This document shows positions 11,481 through 22,724 of a DNA stretch of 64,000 nucleotides, piece after piece (positions within the stretch are counted from its first letter, which is position 1; the number at the start of each line of letters is the position of its first letter). Location of the stretch: NCBI RefSeq assembly GCF_015706575.1, contig NW_024037052.1, forward strand, positions 12,016,711 to 12,080,710, read 5' to 3'. The DNA comes from Patiria miniata. Its lineage: Eukaryota; Echinodermata; Asteroidea; Valvatida; Asterinidae. Made by a program: the position numbers and the translations under genes. The notes below the pieces were generated by a model. The model had not been told where the DNA came from and searched no databases. It worked only from the letters and a program-made list of their open reading frames with translations.

Positions 11481-12997
11481 TGAAGTGAACCTCATTCTGT
11501 GCATGAGGTATCTACATGTGTGCACATGTATGAAATGAGGTGTTCAAATAAGGTACTACTTTTGCACATTGTGTTGCCGAAAATTGAACAGTCAACTGGT
11601 TTATTTTGTCCAGTAAAGTTAAAAAGTGGATTCATTCTTGGATTGGTCAACAGTTTCAGCTTTGCAGCAGGAAAAGAAGTAGTATGGAAGATATTTTTTT
11701 CTTTTCTTGGTAATTTTATATCATTTACGTACGCGCACAGCTGTTTGGAAATGGATATTTTTGTTTTTGTCAATGCTTCATATATTGCGAGTCCAATGGT
11801 GTGGCGAGAATTGCATTGAGGACTGTCGGCTATGTAAGCTGTACGAGAACTACGAGTATTAAATGAACATTGTATTAGATTTTCACTGCGTAATTGCTGC
11901 TGGAGTTACTTTAACAGTAGTGCTGTTTACATAATGGATTCCGGTTCTTGTCCTAGAAAGAGTCATCGATACGGCACACAGTAAAGTGCAAAGATATTAA
12001 ACTTGGCGGATCGGTTGCAGTTGTTTGCCCAACTTAAAGGGACATGATTGCTGTAATTGGCCAGTCTGTCTCCTGGTATCCCTAACTTGGTGAAAAAAAG
12101 TATTACTTTAGATTGTGGATTACTGGTAAGATAACCTTAAGTGGTTGTAACTTCACACTAGCTCTGACAACTCTTGAGTAACATTGGTTTGCCGAACAAA
12201 ACAACAAGTTAGTGAAAGCACTTTTCAACCATGTTGCAACTTGTGTGTTACCGTCCTCTGAATAAACGTTTATTGATGAAGTTCATGGGTAATGTTCTAT
12301 TAAAATTCTTGAAGATTTTCCTAGCATTTAATAAATAAAATTGTCCAGAAGACGAACGTACATGTATCTGTAAGAAAATAGTGAAGCCTCAATAAATTAG
12401 TTTGTTTCTCGGCCTGAAGAAAATCGGTGCCCATCCACTGTATGTATGTATATCTTTCAAATAAACATGAGACAACATGTATGTACATGTACGCCTAATA
12501 TTTATGGGTTTTTCATTAAAATTTCAATGAAAATTCATTGTTTTTGTCACCAAGAGTATCTATTTTGGTGGAGATAAATGTCATGTTTGAGCATTTTAAG
12601 TACATCATAAATCCTCGGCATTGAGTACATGAAAAGAAAATTCATGAAAATTCATGGTTTTTCTCACTAGCTTTTTCCTTATTCAAGCCAAATTTGTTCC
12701 CTGCTACAATCCACGAAATCCCAATAAATCTGCAATAAAGCGGACACATGTACCGTAGATGTACATGTAGACATTTTTATTCAATAGTGTCAAAAAATGC
12801 ATTGTAATTTGCATAGAAAATGTTGATGGTGTCCTGTGATTGGTTGAGAGGCTGTTACATGATTACTCAGAAATTGAACTACTTAATCAGGAAGAAAGAC
12901 TTCATGTACCTCATGATCGAAAAGAAGTGAAGAGGGCCCTAGCTACCATACGTACATGTACCAATCAAGGCTTCTAAGTGTTTAAGAGAGATTAAAC
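11481..12997. other. AT-rich non-coding stretch, nothing firm
   Basis: Overlapping 106- and 93-codon frames on opposite strands near 11.5-11.8 kb have no recognisable content. Two copies of an AAATTCATGAAAATTCATGG-like word lie at 12520-12660. TACATGTA repeats occur near 12480, 12765 and 12955. No exon was recognised. Confidence 0.45.
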
Positions 12998-13332
12998 CTC
13001 CTCCTGTCTGAACAGTCACAGACAGTAAAAAAATTAAATCCTCTCCCCTGCCATGCCTTCTACACATGCTAAGCACCAACATTCAGATCATATTTCAAGC
13101 AAGCACTGTGACTAGTCAAATTCAGTCAACTGTAAAAAGCCAGCAAGTGGTAGGCACAGCTGGCAGTCAAAGCATAGCTGTATCAGGCTACATAAACAGT
13201 CACAGCCAGTCAATCCTGCTTTATGTAGGCTGGGAGCTCTTAACTGTTGAAAACAGTCACTTGATTGATTTTGACTGAAAGGACAACTTGTCACAGAATG
13301 TATGTTTGCATGAGGGTTTATGGAGTTATGAA
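12998..13332 (+). repeat. Dispersed repeat family P, copy 2
   Basis: It is the same family and orientation as 6190-6535, with matched ends from the CTCCTG block to the CACAGAATG block. The internal pair GTTGAAAACAGTCACTTGATT is retained. It is non-coding. Confidence 0.75.
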
Positions 13333-15083
13333 ATAAATGATGCAACGTGGAACAAGTAGCTGACATGTTTACATGTGTAATGAATTTTCACTTGACTAAA
13401 AGTTTATAAAAAATAGGCATTTTCAGAGTGGAACAATAACATGTATTTTTAGTTTTGTGACATTTATTTGTCTGTAATTCTTTGTAAAATATCCGTTGCT
13501 CCTGCATTAAAAGTGTTATTTTACACACATTCAAGCATTTAAGAAACAGTATTGACTGAATCATATCATTTTAACGATAACCATTTCCAAGATATTTCAA
13601 GCTATCAAAATTATGTACTCGTGCTCGGATTATATTTTGATGAGAAACAAGATCACCCATGGCTGTACATGTCCCTTGGCTTTTAATTGTCTGAAGGAAA
13701 CGACGGCAAGTGTATTCCTCCACGCTCCGTAGAGAACTCACATGTACCGGGTGCACACATTGTGTCTACAAGGAGAAGGAATCGACACGTGAGGAGTCAA
13801 GTCTCTCCACACAGGAGCTCAGCGCTGCCGTAGCCTCGGGGCCCAGATACGGGCAGACAGGAAGCCCGAGCGGATGTCATGATCGCATAAATGCAGCCGA
13901 CGATGAAGAAACCAAACGGGACTGGCGTTGTTGATTGAGTCCTACCGTTGGCTTTGGGTTTCTTCCCCTCTGCGTTGTTGCGCCCGTTGCGTCGGCGCTT
14001 TTGTTTTAAAATCCCACCTCCTCGCGAGGGGGGACTGGAGTAGCCACTCCTGGAGTGGGCTTTTTTTCCTCGCTGAGGGCCTTTGATTGGACGGCTAAAG
14101 TTACACTGTTTGGGCTGTCTCGTAGTTTTTTTTCTTTCTTTTACGAGAATACTCATTTCCTCTGTAACGGTTCTTGTATAAATAGCTCGGCGGGATTGTT
14201 GTTTTTCAGGCAACCTCTCAGCTTAATATTGCTGTTTTTATTGTACCTTTGGAGTAGGAATGAGTGCCCCGGGTCCAAGGTCAGAAAGTTGGAGTTAATG
14301 TCTAGGAATAAACGTATTTGTTTTTCTAAAGTTGTGATTCCAAGTTGGAAACATCAATCTCACAGGCACATAGCTTGGATTTAGAATGATAAAAGATTCT
14401 TCTCCACTCTAGAAAAAGTACACTTATTAGATAAAAGTCAATTTTTTTAAAAATTAAAATTACCATTTCATTTCAAGTAAATTGAAATGAAGTATCAATC
14501 GTTCTTCTGACGCCTTGCCATTGCTTCAAGCAATCTTACTTTAAAGCCGCAACGTTTTAACATCGTCTCTTCATTTTGACATTTGCTCTGTTCTCAACAG
14601 CTGGCACAGATCATTACGCTCATTTGCATAACAATAACCGGCTTCATTGACAAGTCCTTCAACCCAAAGCGGCTATCCAGGTTCATCAAAGTGCTCATCC
14701 CTGTGCTGGCGTTAGCCGGCTACGACAGCAGGATAAGCCGCATCCTTCCGCAAACACGAAAATTACCGTAATTAGTTTTATTGATTTTTGGAGGATAGGG
14801 GTTGTCGTCTGTTGTTGTCCGGCTTTGTTTTGTCATTGGAGACTGCTCGTATTTGTTCAATATAGGCAAATTGAAATGCCTGGGCCTCCTGTGCAGCAGG
14901 TACCGGTATGGTGCGTGTTGAGGAGGTCTTTAGGGCGAACTTGTCAAGAGGGCTGTGAGACATGGCCATGGGGAAATTATGGCTTGTTACTTTTACCAGG
15001 GTATGATTGGTTAGGGTTGTGTTTATTATTAGGGAAACGCGCATAGTGAACTTGGAAGTCAATAACATGTAGACAATAGGGTA
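13333..15083. other. Non-coding stretch containing two candidate regulatory islands
   Basis: A GC-rich, CpG-containing block lies at 13700-14070 and a balanced block at 14580-14775. The second one is open for 62 plus-strand codons (14583-14771) after a weak acceptor-like CAACAG. It lacks a convincing donor, so I treat it as non-coding. The remainder is AT-rich. Confidence 0.4.
14622..14635 (+). promoter_or_regulatory. POU-SOX composite site
   Basis: The sequence ATTTGCATAACAAT joins a POU octamer half (ATTTGCAT) directly to a SOX site (AACAAT), with the spacing and order of the vertebrate OCT4-SOX2 composite motif. It sits in a balanced-composition block between AT-rich flanks. Function is inferred from the motif only; a single 14-base match in 64 kb can occur by chance at low frequency. 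Confidence 0.45.
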
Positions 15084-15385
15084 GGGCCTTATTCACGAGT
15101 CGGCCATGTTAAATTGAAAGCGAGATAAAATCTTCATTTTTTGAACTTGCGAAGAGAAATGAAAGGAATGACATGAAGTTAATTACAAATTAATACCAGT
15201 CTCCTCTGATGAATAATTTAGAATTTGTGATTCAACCTACCCTAATGTTTTAAGCTACATTTGAAATTAAAAAAAATAAATGAAAGTGAGGCTAGAATGC
15301 ATAAATAGTCTGGCACCTTCCCACTCAACTGTTCACAATTTATAAAATACATTCAGGGAACACGACCAAAATGGCGAGTAAGGTC
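15084..15385 (+). mobile_element. MITE family A, copy 1
   Basis: It begins GGGCCTTATTCACGAGTCGG and ends near GGCGAGTAAGGTCC, the decayed inverse. Full-length relatives lie at 30413-30715 (same orientation) and 55484-55783 (opposite). They share CATAAATAGTCTGG, ACATTCAGGGAAC and TAATACCAGTCT-like blocks. It is about 300 bp and has no coding capacity. Confidence 0.85.
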
Positions 15386-17107
15386 CATGATACCGTACAT
15401 GTACATGTACATGCAGATACACATAAACATACACAGTGACCAAGAAACTCTATGTACATGTAGGGAGGAAATGTAACATTGTGCCGATTACTCAATGAAT
15501 AATCTCCAATCTTTTCAGTTCCAAATTGTGTAAATTCGAATGAACCTTTTTGTCATTGTAGAGCCCTACAGTACTAAGCTTGAGGCAGTCGGGCAGTATT
15601 TTTGTTGATAGTCCAGGTATGCAATTCCCTTGCTTGAAATAGTCACAGACTGCAAGATTCTGTTTTTCATACACCTTTGTCAACCATAACCCTAATATGA
15701 TTTTTCACGCACCTTAGGGGGCTTTGGGTAATTGAATTTTCTTGGGACAACTTCTCTTCTCAGGAAGACGAGAAATCTTTGGCTATTCTTGCAATTAATC
15801 ATTCAGTGAAGATGCTAATACGTATATAATATTGGATGGCTTTGAGGGGGATACAAGAATAATTGCACGAGCTGTAACAATATTGCAGGGTTTAAAGATG
15901 ATTACAATACTTTTATAGCCAGTTCAATATGTTCTTGTATCCCCTGAAAAAAAGCTATCCAACTTTCTTGTTATTATTTATGTCAGGCTGACTTGATCAG
16001 AAATATATACATGTACATTTCATGATACTGTCTTTATTTCTGAAATTTCGTCAAACAATTCTTCACTTTAATACTGGAGCAAATTTGCTCGAAGCTGCCG
16101 TTTGTGGTTATTGAAAACAGTGCGAGTAAACCCTATTGCACGCTGCGTGCGTGCGTGACGGTATACCGCATGCCACGCTCTGTTGGCCGGTTGACAACTG
16201 TTTTTTACACACTTAATTGAGCGGGAACCAGCAAAATTTGCTACAATGCCCAGATAAGGACAATATCAAAAATACTATTGTCCTCATCCGGGTACTTTTT
16301 AGTGAAATAATATTGCAGTCATCCGGGTACTCTTTACCAAAGCATACAATTTGCCGATTTATTTTCACAATTGGAAGCCTGATATAAATAATATAATGCC
16401 TTAAATGCTACCGTTTTAGTTTTGTGTGAAGGAGTTGGATTATTTTTCTCCATTTTTTTTTTGAGCACAAGGAACATACCCTTTTTTAGTTTAGGGCTGG
16501 CCCAAAGTACAGCACAATCTTGATTTTATATGTGTTTGATGACGCTCATATTGTCGTGTTCAATTTAGCGTACAGGTCAGATTGGCCTGTGCGCGGTTAT
16601 ATTTGCCAGCACGTAGCCAGCGTGATGCGATTACTGCCAAGCAAGGCTGGTTAACCCGACCCTGACGACGTCAAACAGTTTCTTCGCGCTCCTTCCTTCT
16701 CCCTTCTCCCTGTCCGTCTCTCGCTGTTTCAGTCCTGTTTTAGCTTCAAATGTTTCCGTTTGATTACCGCAGCTGACCTTATCTAAAATCTGTGAGATTT
16801 TTTTCCCCTCTTGTGTTGCAACATGTGATATATTAACCACAAATGTTCTATGTATAAATGTATTGTACATGTACATGTACATAATGATCTCAGTAGGCAC
16901 TGCTTATTACAAATTATTATTACATGTATTAATATTATTTATTCAGCCCAAACAACATGAAATTACAAATGGAAATTAAAAAGCGAAATTGAAAAGAAAA
17001 GCACAAAAACATAAACACTCAAAATGATTGAATAAATAGAAACAGAAAACAAAACAAACTTACAATAATATAAACAAATACCAGAAATAATCCAAAACAA
17101 ATGAACT
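15386..17107. other. Non-coding stretch, no element resolved
   Basis: TACATGTACATGTA runs occur at 15395-15413 and 16865-16882. A balanced, CpG-containing strip lies at 16130-16210 and another at 16560-16740. No exon was recognised. Confidence 0.45.
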
Positions 17108-17322
17108 AAAAAAAGCCAGCTAGACCAGTTCCCTGACCTTACAATTCCCTGACAATCTATAAATTACTCGGTTTAATCTTAAGTGGGGTCAGGGAACCAG
17201 ACTACATGATTATTTTTCTTGGTTTTTCCAGCATCTACAAACACAAAACTTTAAACAAGTCCCCCAAATCCATCAATTTCTGAAAACTACAGCAAAAGCA
17301 AAAGTTGTGTATTCTCTTTAAA
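17108..17322 (-). mobile_element. TTAA MITE family B, half copy
   Basis: Read in reverse, this is the left half of family B: from the CTTTAA end with ACAACTTTTGC, through TTTTCAGAAATTGATGG and TAGTCTGGTTCCCTGACCCC, to GGTCAGGGAACTGGTCTAGC. The central palindrome and the right half are missing. Confidence 0.75.
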
Positions 17323-17511
17323 TAAAACCCTAGTTGTGAAAACATTTGGGGCTCACATTGTAGTAAAAGATCAATATCATGCAATTAAAAAAATGAACAG
17401 AAGTGCTGGGTCAAATTGATAAACAGAAACATTTTCCTGAAGGACCTTAAAAATACACTATCGCTGTCGACGGCGTTCTGGTCTATAATATCCCAGGGAC
17501 CTTCCATGTTA

Positions 17512-17891
17512 GGCCAAACAAAAAAATAAGTCGGTCTCTGGTCAGCGCGCGCGTCGATTTTAATCATGTGCGTCGATCTTTTTTTTTCCCAAAATGTTCC
17601 GCGGTAGCTCCAATAGCGCCCTCTATTTCCGCACCTCCTCAATTTTTTTTACCAAAGAGCACCAAGGAATGGGAAATTGCACCAAGGCAAATGATCGAAA
17701 GCACGAAGGCAAATTATGGAGGACACCATTGTACATGAGGACACCAAAAAAGCAAAATAGTACCCACCTTGTCTGTACAATCCAAGCTTGAAGAAAAAAA
17801 AAAAGAAAAAAAGAAAAAAAAAAAGCCGCGTGGCTGCGTCAATTCCGGAACTTTGGTCTGACCAGAGACCAAATATTTTTTTTTCTTGGCC
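17512..17891. mobile_element. PIF/Harbinger-like MITE, family C, copy 1
   Basis: Inverted ends of about 32 bp begin GGCCAA followed by an A-rich run and GGTCTCTGGTCAG. They are flanked by TTA on both sides (17509-17511 and 17892-17894), as expected for a TTA target duplication. The interior GCACCAAGGAATGGGAAATT and GTACCCACCTTGTCT match copy 2 at 38531-38879. It has no transposase. Confidence 0.85.
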
Positions 17892-18135
17892 TTACTGAGA
17901 GGACCTATTTGTTATTCTTTTTATGGCAGGTTCAATGTCATTTTCCATTAAGACCTTTTTTTATGGAGGTCGTTGAACTCGTCGTGTCGGTGCAGCAAGC
18001 CACTTACAAATTGCAATGGAGTATTTCCATCCACTTAAAATGAAATAAATTAAAAGAACACTCTGTCTTTTTGCCAAATGTACATGTAGATTAAGACTTC
18101 TCTAAACCTTTTAGATCGTATTTGACAAATGTTGT

Positions 18136-18664
18136 TAAAGGTTATACAACATTTGCTTTTGCTGTAAATTTCAGAAATGGATGGATTTGGGGGTTAGGAT
18201 TTTATGGCAGATATTGTTACACTGACCTGTTTAAAGTTTTGTGTTCATAGATGCTGGAAAAACTGAGAACAAAAATGCTATTCTTGTAGTTTGGTTCCCT
18301 GACCCTACTTCGGACAAAATTGAGTAATTTATAGATGTCAGGGAATTGTCAGGTCAGGGAACTAGACTAGCTGGCTTGCACCCATTCATGGATGTGTAAC
18401 TGATAGCAAACAACATGTGGACTAACTTAATTTGGTAAATTGGGGGCATTATTTGAAAAAAAGTCTTCTTTTTTTTCCAACGATGGTTGGCCGACCATCG
18501 CTGGAAAGTGATACAAAAATTCCACTTTTCTTGAAACTGACAGCACACCAGCAGCCATGCTTTTACAGGATGCTTGAGACTATTATTCACTAACAGCCAA
18601 GTAAGGTATTTTGTAATTATTTGGTAGTTTTGTTTTTTGATGTTTGCAAATGTTGTATATTATA
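18136..18664 (+). mobile_element. TTAA MITE family B, near full-length copy
   Basis: It runs from TATACAACATTTGCTTTTGC to GATGTTTGCAAATGTTGTAT. It contains the TAGT.TGGTTCCCTGACC / GGTCAGGGAACTAGACTAGC inverted pair and a central palindrome at 18475-18506 (TTCCAACGATGGTTGG then CCGACCATCGCTGGAA). TTAA is clear at the left and eroded at the right. Confidence 0.85.
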
Positions 18665-20588
18665 GTTTGTATTCTTTTTCTTGACATCTTGCGCCCTGTG
18701 CGTTCTCGCAACAGTAATATCTTCAGTCCCGACACTGCAATTGTCCTTTTTTTTCTCCTGTGAATTCAATATCTACAAACCCTGCCCTGACGCGGTGAAT
18801 GGTTTTTTCAAGGAAGCACTAAAAAAATGCTGTTAACAGGGTAAAATATTGCTTCAGTATAGTTACATGTAGTCCCTGTCCATTTTGGGTGGATCTTTAA
18901 ATTCAGTAATTTGCAGTAACCTGGCCAATGTGTGTGAATTGTTTTTCACTGCAGCATTTGAAATCATTGACAGTAATAAAGTGTCTTTAAAAAAAATATG
19001 CCTTTGCTGTGTTAAACACCTGCCAAATGGCACTCGGTTATTTCTTTTTTGAGTTGAAATACATGTTTTTGTTTTAATAATGAAATCTATCGATGACCAC
19101 TTTAAAAAAAAAAATCGTTGATAATTTTTTTTCCATAATTAAATGTCGTCTTGCTTTTGGTTAATTTTGTAATAAATGTGAATGAAATGCACATGTGATG
19201 ATGCAATTGTTGCATCTGTGCTACAGAAAGCAACAAATTTTTTGGCAACATGAGTTTTAGTTAAAGTTTTTTCCGTCAATTTACCGAAGCATCTCACCAA
19301 AAAAAAATAAAGACAAAAAGATGAAATTTTTGAAGAGATTTATTTGCCAAATGCACACAAATGTTTGTAATAAACAAAAGAACAAACCAACAAGTTTTTT
19401 TTCAATCTTTTTTGTTTTAATTTTATATCCCATTTTAGTGTTTGTTAGCCTTTTTCTTTAACAATGTACATGTACCCTGAGTATAAAAATAGACATGCAC
19501 AAAATGTACATGTTGCTTTTAGCCTTGCTACAGGGCAGTTGGTAAAAGAAAAAAAAATACAAAATTGTCTCCTCTTTCATCAATCGTAAGTCATTCAAAC
19601 CAAATTGCGGCTTACATGTAACTTGCCTTATAACACCCCTATCCATTATCATTTTTTTTCTTGTCAATTTATTTATGACCGCCATTGAGTGGCCAGTTGT
19701 GAACAGTGTCTCCAATCGTGTACGAGATAAGTGACGGATTTTGATGGCTCCCGTTCCGAAATGAACACCCGTAAAACCTTCCTATACCGTGGCTGAATTA
19801 TTTACGCGCATGTATTAACATTTGGAGGGCTACCCAGCCATGCAAAATTCAAAAGCGAATGGATGTAGTTTTATCGAGGCTGCACCTGAGAGGGTTGTGT
19901 GTGTATGTGCGTGCGTGTGCGCGCCTCATGCGGGACAACGCGCGGTGTTGAACAGCACACAAGGGGGCAGATTTTCACAAGACAAGTTGACAATGTATCG
20001 GCATGTCTTAAGGGCAAGCCGGTGACGTGCCAGGAGAGTTTGAGGCCCACGTGGGACGTCGTCGCGACATAGGGTGCTCAGAGCCGACCCTTTGGCACCG
20101 AAAAATGTTTAACGTTTCCCGTTGTTATCTTTGCTATCAAAGATGTTGAATATCTGAGAAATGATTCCCGGTTTGAGAAAAAAAAAATTCAGGTCTGATA
20201 GGATCATGATGTGTGAAAAATCACCGAGAGGAAGCAGTTTTGCCAAATGGGTATCATCCTCAGTTAATAAAATTCTGTTTTTGAATTATTTGAAATAAAT
20301 TTCTAGTTCTGAACATATGTCGATAGATACCGGGTTGCTAATTTTGTCTTTAATTGGCTCTGAAACTGAACTTACTGAAGTAATATCTCACATGTACATT
20401 GTTCATGTAGGTGCCTCATTCAGCGATCAAAATTGCTTGGAAAAAAAAAACACATTCTAGTCTGTCCCTCCCCCCCCCCCAATTTTTTGTTTTAATTTGT
20501 AGATTTAGTGACCTTCCCTGGATTGTTCTCCATTGGAAAAAACATGACCATGTGTTCAGAACATACAATTGCTTTGTGTTGGAGCCTG
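18665..20588. other. AT-rich non-coding stretch followed by a balanced island
   Basis: 18.7-19.7 kb is strongly AT-rich with T runs. 19.68-20.10 kb is balanced and CpG-containing, with a GT-rich strip near 19.9 kb. No exon signals were convincing. Confidence 0.4.
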
Positions 20589-20866
20589 TCATGGGCGTCG
20601 CAGGGGGGGGGGGGGGGGGGGGGCGCTTGCTCCCCCCCCCCCCCCCAAAAAAAAGGAGGGGAAAAAAGAAAAAAAGAAAGAGAAAAATAGGTGCTAAGTC
20701 ATACTGCTGTTAATTTAATGGGTGGGGTTGGCAAATGTCCCCCTGCCCACCTTTGGAATAGTGATAAATTGAGAATATGCTGGAAAAGTACAGGGATTAG
20801 GGGGGGGGGGGGGGAAATGTGCTTTGCCCCCCTTCCCTCTAGAAAAATCCTGATGACGCCCATGAT
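20589..20866. mobile_element. MITE family R with opposed G and C tracts
   Basis: The 11-bp inverted ends TCATGGGCGTC / GACGCCCATGA lie at 20589 and 20855-20865. A possible 5-bp duplication GCCTG flanks the element. Inside are a G run of about 20 bases (20601), a C run (about 20632), an A/G-rich strip and a second G run near 20801. The opposed tracts can pair. It is non-coding; the plus and minus open frames here are low-complexity artefacts. Confidence 0.65.
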
Positions 20867-21861
20867 GCCTGTACATGATATGTAACATACCCGCATTTTC
20901 CCATTTGGTTGTCATAAAATGCAGTGACAGTCACACTTGGTGTTAGCGCCAAATGAGCCGATCCAAATATTAATTACAAAATTGATATTAACTTCTAATG
21001 TACTTATGTGAAAAATCATGCACATAAAACCCATCTGTACCCTGTTTGTTTCAAGGGACCATTTCGAAAAATGCTCTTCAGGCAATTTTTTGTTTCACTA
21101 ATAGCTCTGTTCCTTTGATATCACTTCGGGCACTCTGTCTCTTGAGTTGAGGAATTTTCCAGAAACTGGAAAAGTTTGCTCACTGACTGGCTGTCAGTTA
21201 TTCAAATTCAGCAAAGAAACACCGGAAATCAGAGCACGAATGACATAAAGAAAACAACAATACAAATAGACATGAAAACTAATAACGGGCTCCAACCAAA
21301 CACAATAGAAAGAGATCAGAAATCAACTACTGCTAAAACTTTTCGCAATACTTGACATTTTTGCTGAATTAATGATTGAAACGACATCCTCAAAAAACTG
21401 ATCTCGTAGCAGCAGAAGTCACCCACTCATCGTCGAAAATTATCACGAAGCGAATCCCCCACTTCAGTCCATTAGAATCCCAATTCCCCCAAATTCCTGA
21501 TTTCTTTTGCCCCTTGGAGTATCAGTATAAACTCTGCCTGTATATGCGCGTTTAAGTTGCAAATGCACCCCACCAATGGGAAACGCAATCCCTTATTAAA
21601 ATTGTATTGACATCTTGAGGGTGCTTTGGCTCGGCGCAGAAACACGATCGCACTAATAATTTTGTGAGTCGCCGTATCCGTTTCTCTCTTGCATTGTTGC
21701 TGGACAGAATATGACTCCCCGAAAGTTTCCCGGAGATACACTGATCCTTTTTCAATCTACATGTTGTCTGCGAGGACACTTCCATCATGCTTGGACTGCT
21801 TGTTCGCACTTTTACGAAGAGAGATATTAGTCGGCATTTGAACTCTTTTCTTTGGCTGTGG
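20867..21861. other. Non-coding stretch, nothing recognised
   Basis: Sequence is mixed with no TIR pair or tandem array noted. Overlapping minus-strand frames at 21472-21809 (89 and 85 codons) share no recognisable motif. Confidence 0.45.
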
Positions 21862-22724
21862 TTAAAGGGTTCATGCCATGAATTTTTCCGAGGTACGCAT
21901 GTTTTGCAACTGTCTACGCCTCATTAATGCGTGAAAACTATTTGACATATCCCTTTAACATTTAAAATTGTCCGTTTTTTTCCAACAACTGGGGGAGGGT
22001 GGCCTAGTGGTTAGGGTTCGTGACTCATGAGCAGAGGGTCAGGGGTTCGAATTCAGCCGCTGGCCATATGTTGTGTTCTTGGGCAAGCCACTCTACCCCC
22101 ACTTGCCTCTCTCCAACCAGGAGTATAAATTGGTACCAGCATTAGCTGGGGAGTAACCTGCGATGGACTGGAATCCCATCCAGGGGGAATAGAAGTATTC
22201 TCAGTCGTTTCATGCTACTGAAACTTGACATAAACGCCGGCCTGATGGGCCACATTGGCTAGCAACAGACTTTACTTTCCAACAACTGAGGACGCTGTTG
22301 CTGTGATGTCATTTCAGGAAGAAACTGTTCAGTTTAGGGGTTTTCTGGTTTTCTCTTCAAATTGTGAACCCAAACTTTGCTCATTGGAAACATTTGTGAG
22401 AATGGTTTTCTCATTGGCTTTCTGCCATGTTCTTACACAACAACGAATCACCAAGAAAAGAAAATTTATGACAGCAAAATATCCAAGATTCTTGCAACAT
22501 TTTGTGCTGAAAAATAGCTGTAACATTGAGGTTTGTGCCCGGAATAACATCACAGTTTTACTAATGAATATTGAAATTCACATCATCATAAAAAAAATAT
22601 AAAAAAGCACCAAAATACCCTTTAAAATAGCAAAACAAAAATAGAAAATGATGTTAATTGGGACACAAAGGTGCATTTTCAAGGATAGCGTTAAAAAAAA
22701 CATTACATTCCATGGGCCCTTTAA
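21862..22724. mobile_element. TTAA-flanked MITE, family X, interrupted by a SINE
   Basis: The left end TTAAAGGGTTCATG and the right end CATGGGCCCTTTAA are inverted, and TTAA is at both ends. About 565 bp remains after removing the SINE at 21992-22275 and one copy of its target duplication. Two further CCCTTTAA words inside (about 21950 and 22608) mean the exact boundaries are uncertain: a 97-bp TTAAAGGG...CCCTTTAA unit could also be the real element. Confidence 0.6.
21992..22275 (+). mobile_element. tRNA-derived SINE (family D) with target duplication
   Basis: Box A TGGCCTAGTGG and box B GGTTCGAATTC (one base off consensus) head the element. A body with CTTGGGCAAGCCACT and CCTGCGATGGACTGG follows; that tail resembles the L2/CR1-mobilised SINE tails. 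A 13-bp target duplication TTTCCAACAACTG lies at 21979-21991 and 22276-22288. It is inserted in family X. Confidence 0.9.

Noticed and set aside
13797-14213. 138-codon minus-strand frame
   Set aside because: Basic, low-information product spanning a GC-rich island; no family resemblance and the opposite strand is also open.
14583-14771. 62-codon plus-strand frame after an acceptor-like CAACAG, considered as an exon of the adaptor gene
   Set aside because: There is no good donor and no resemblance to the SASH1 N-terminus; the regulatory reading fits better.
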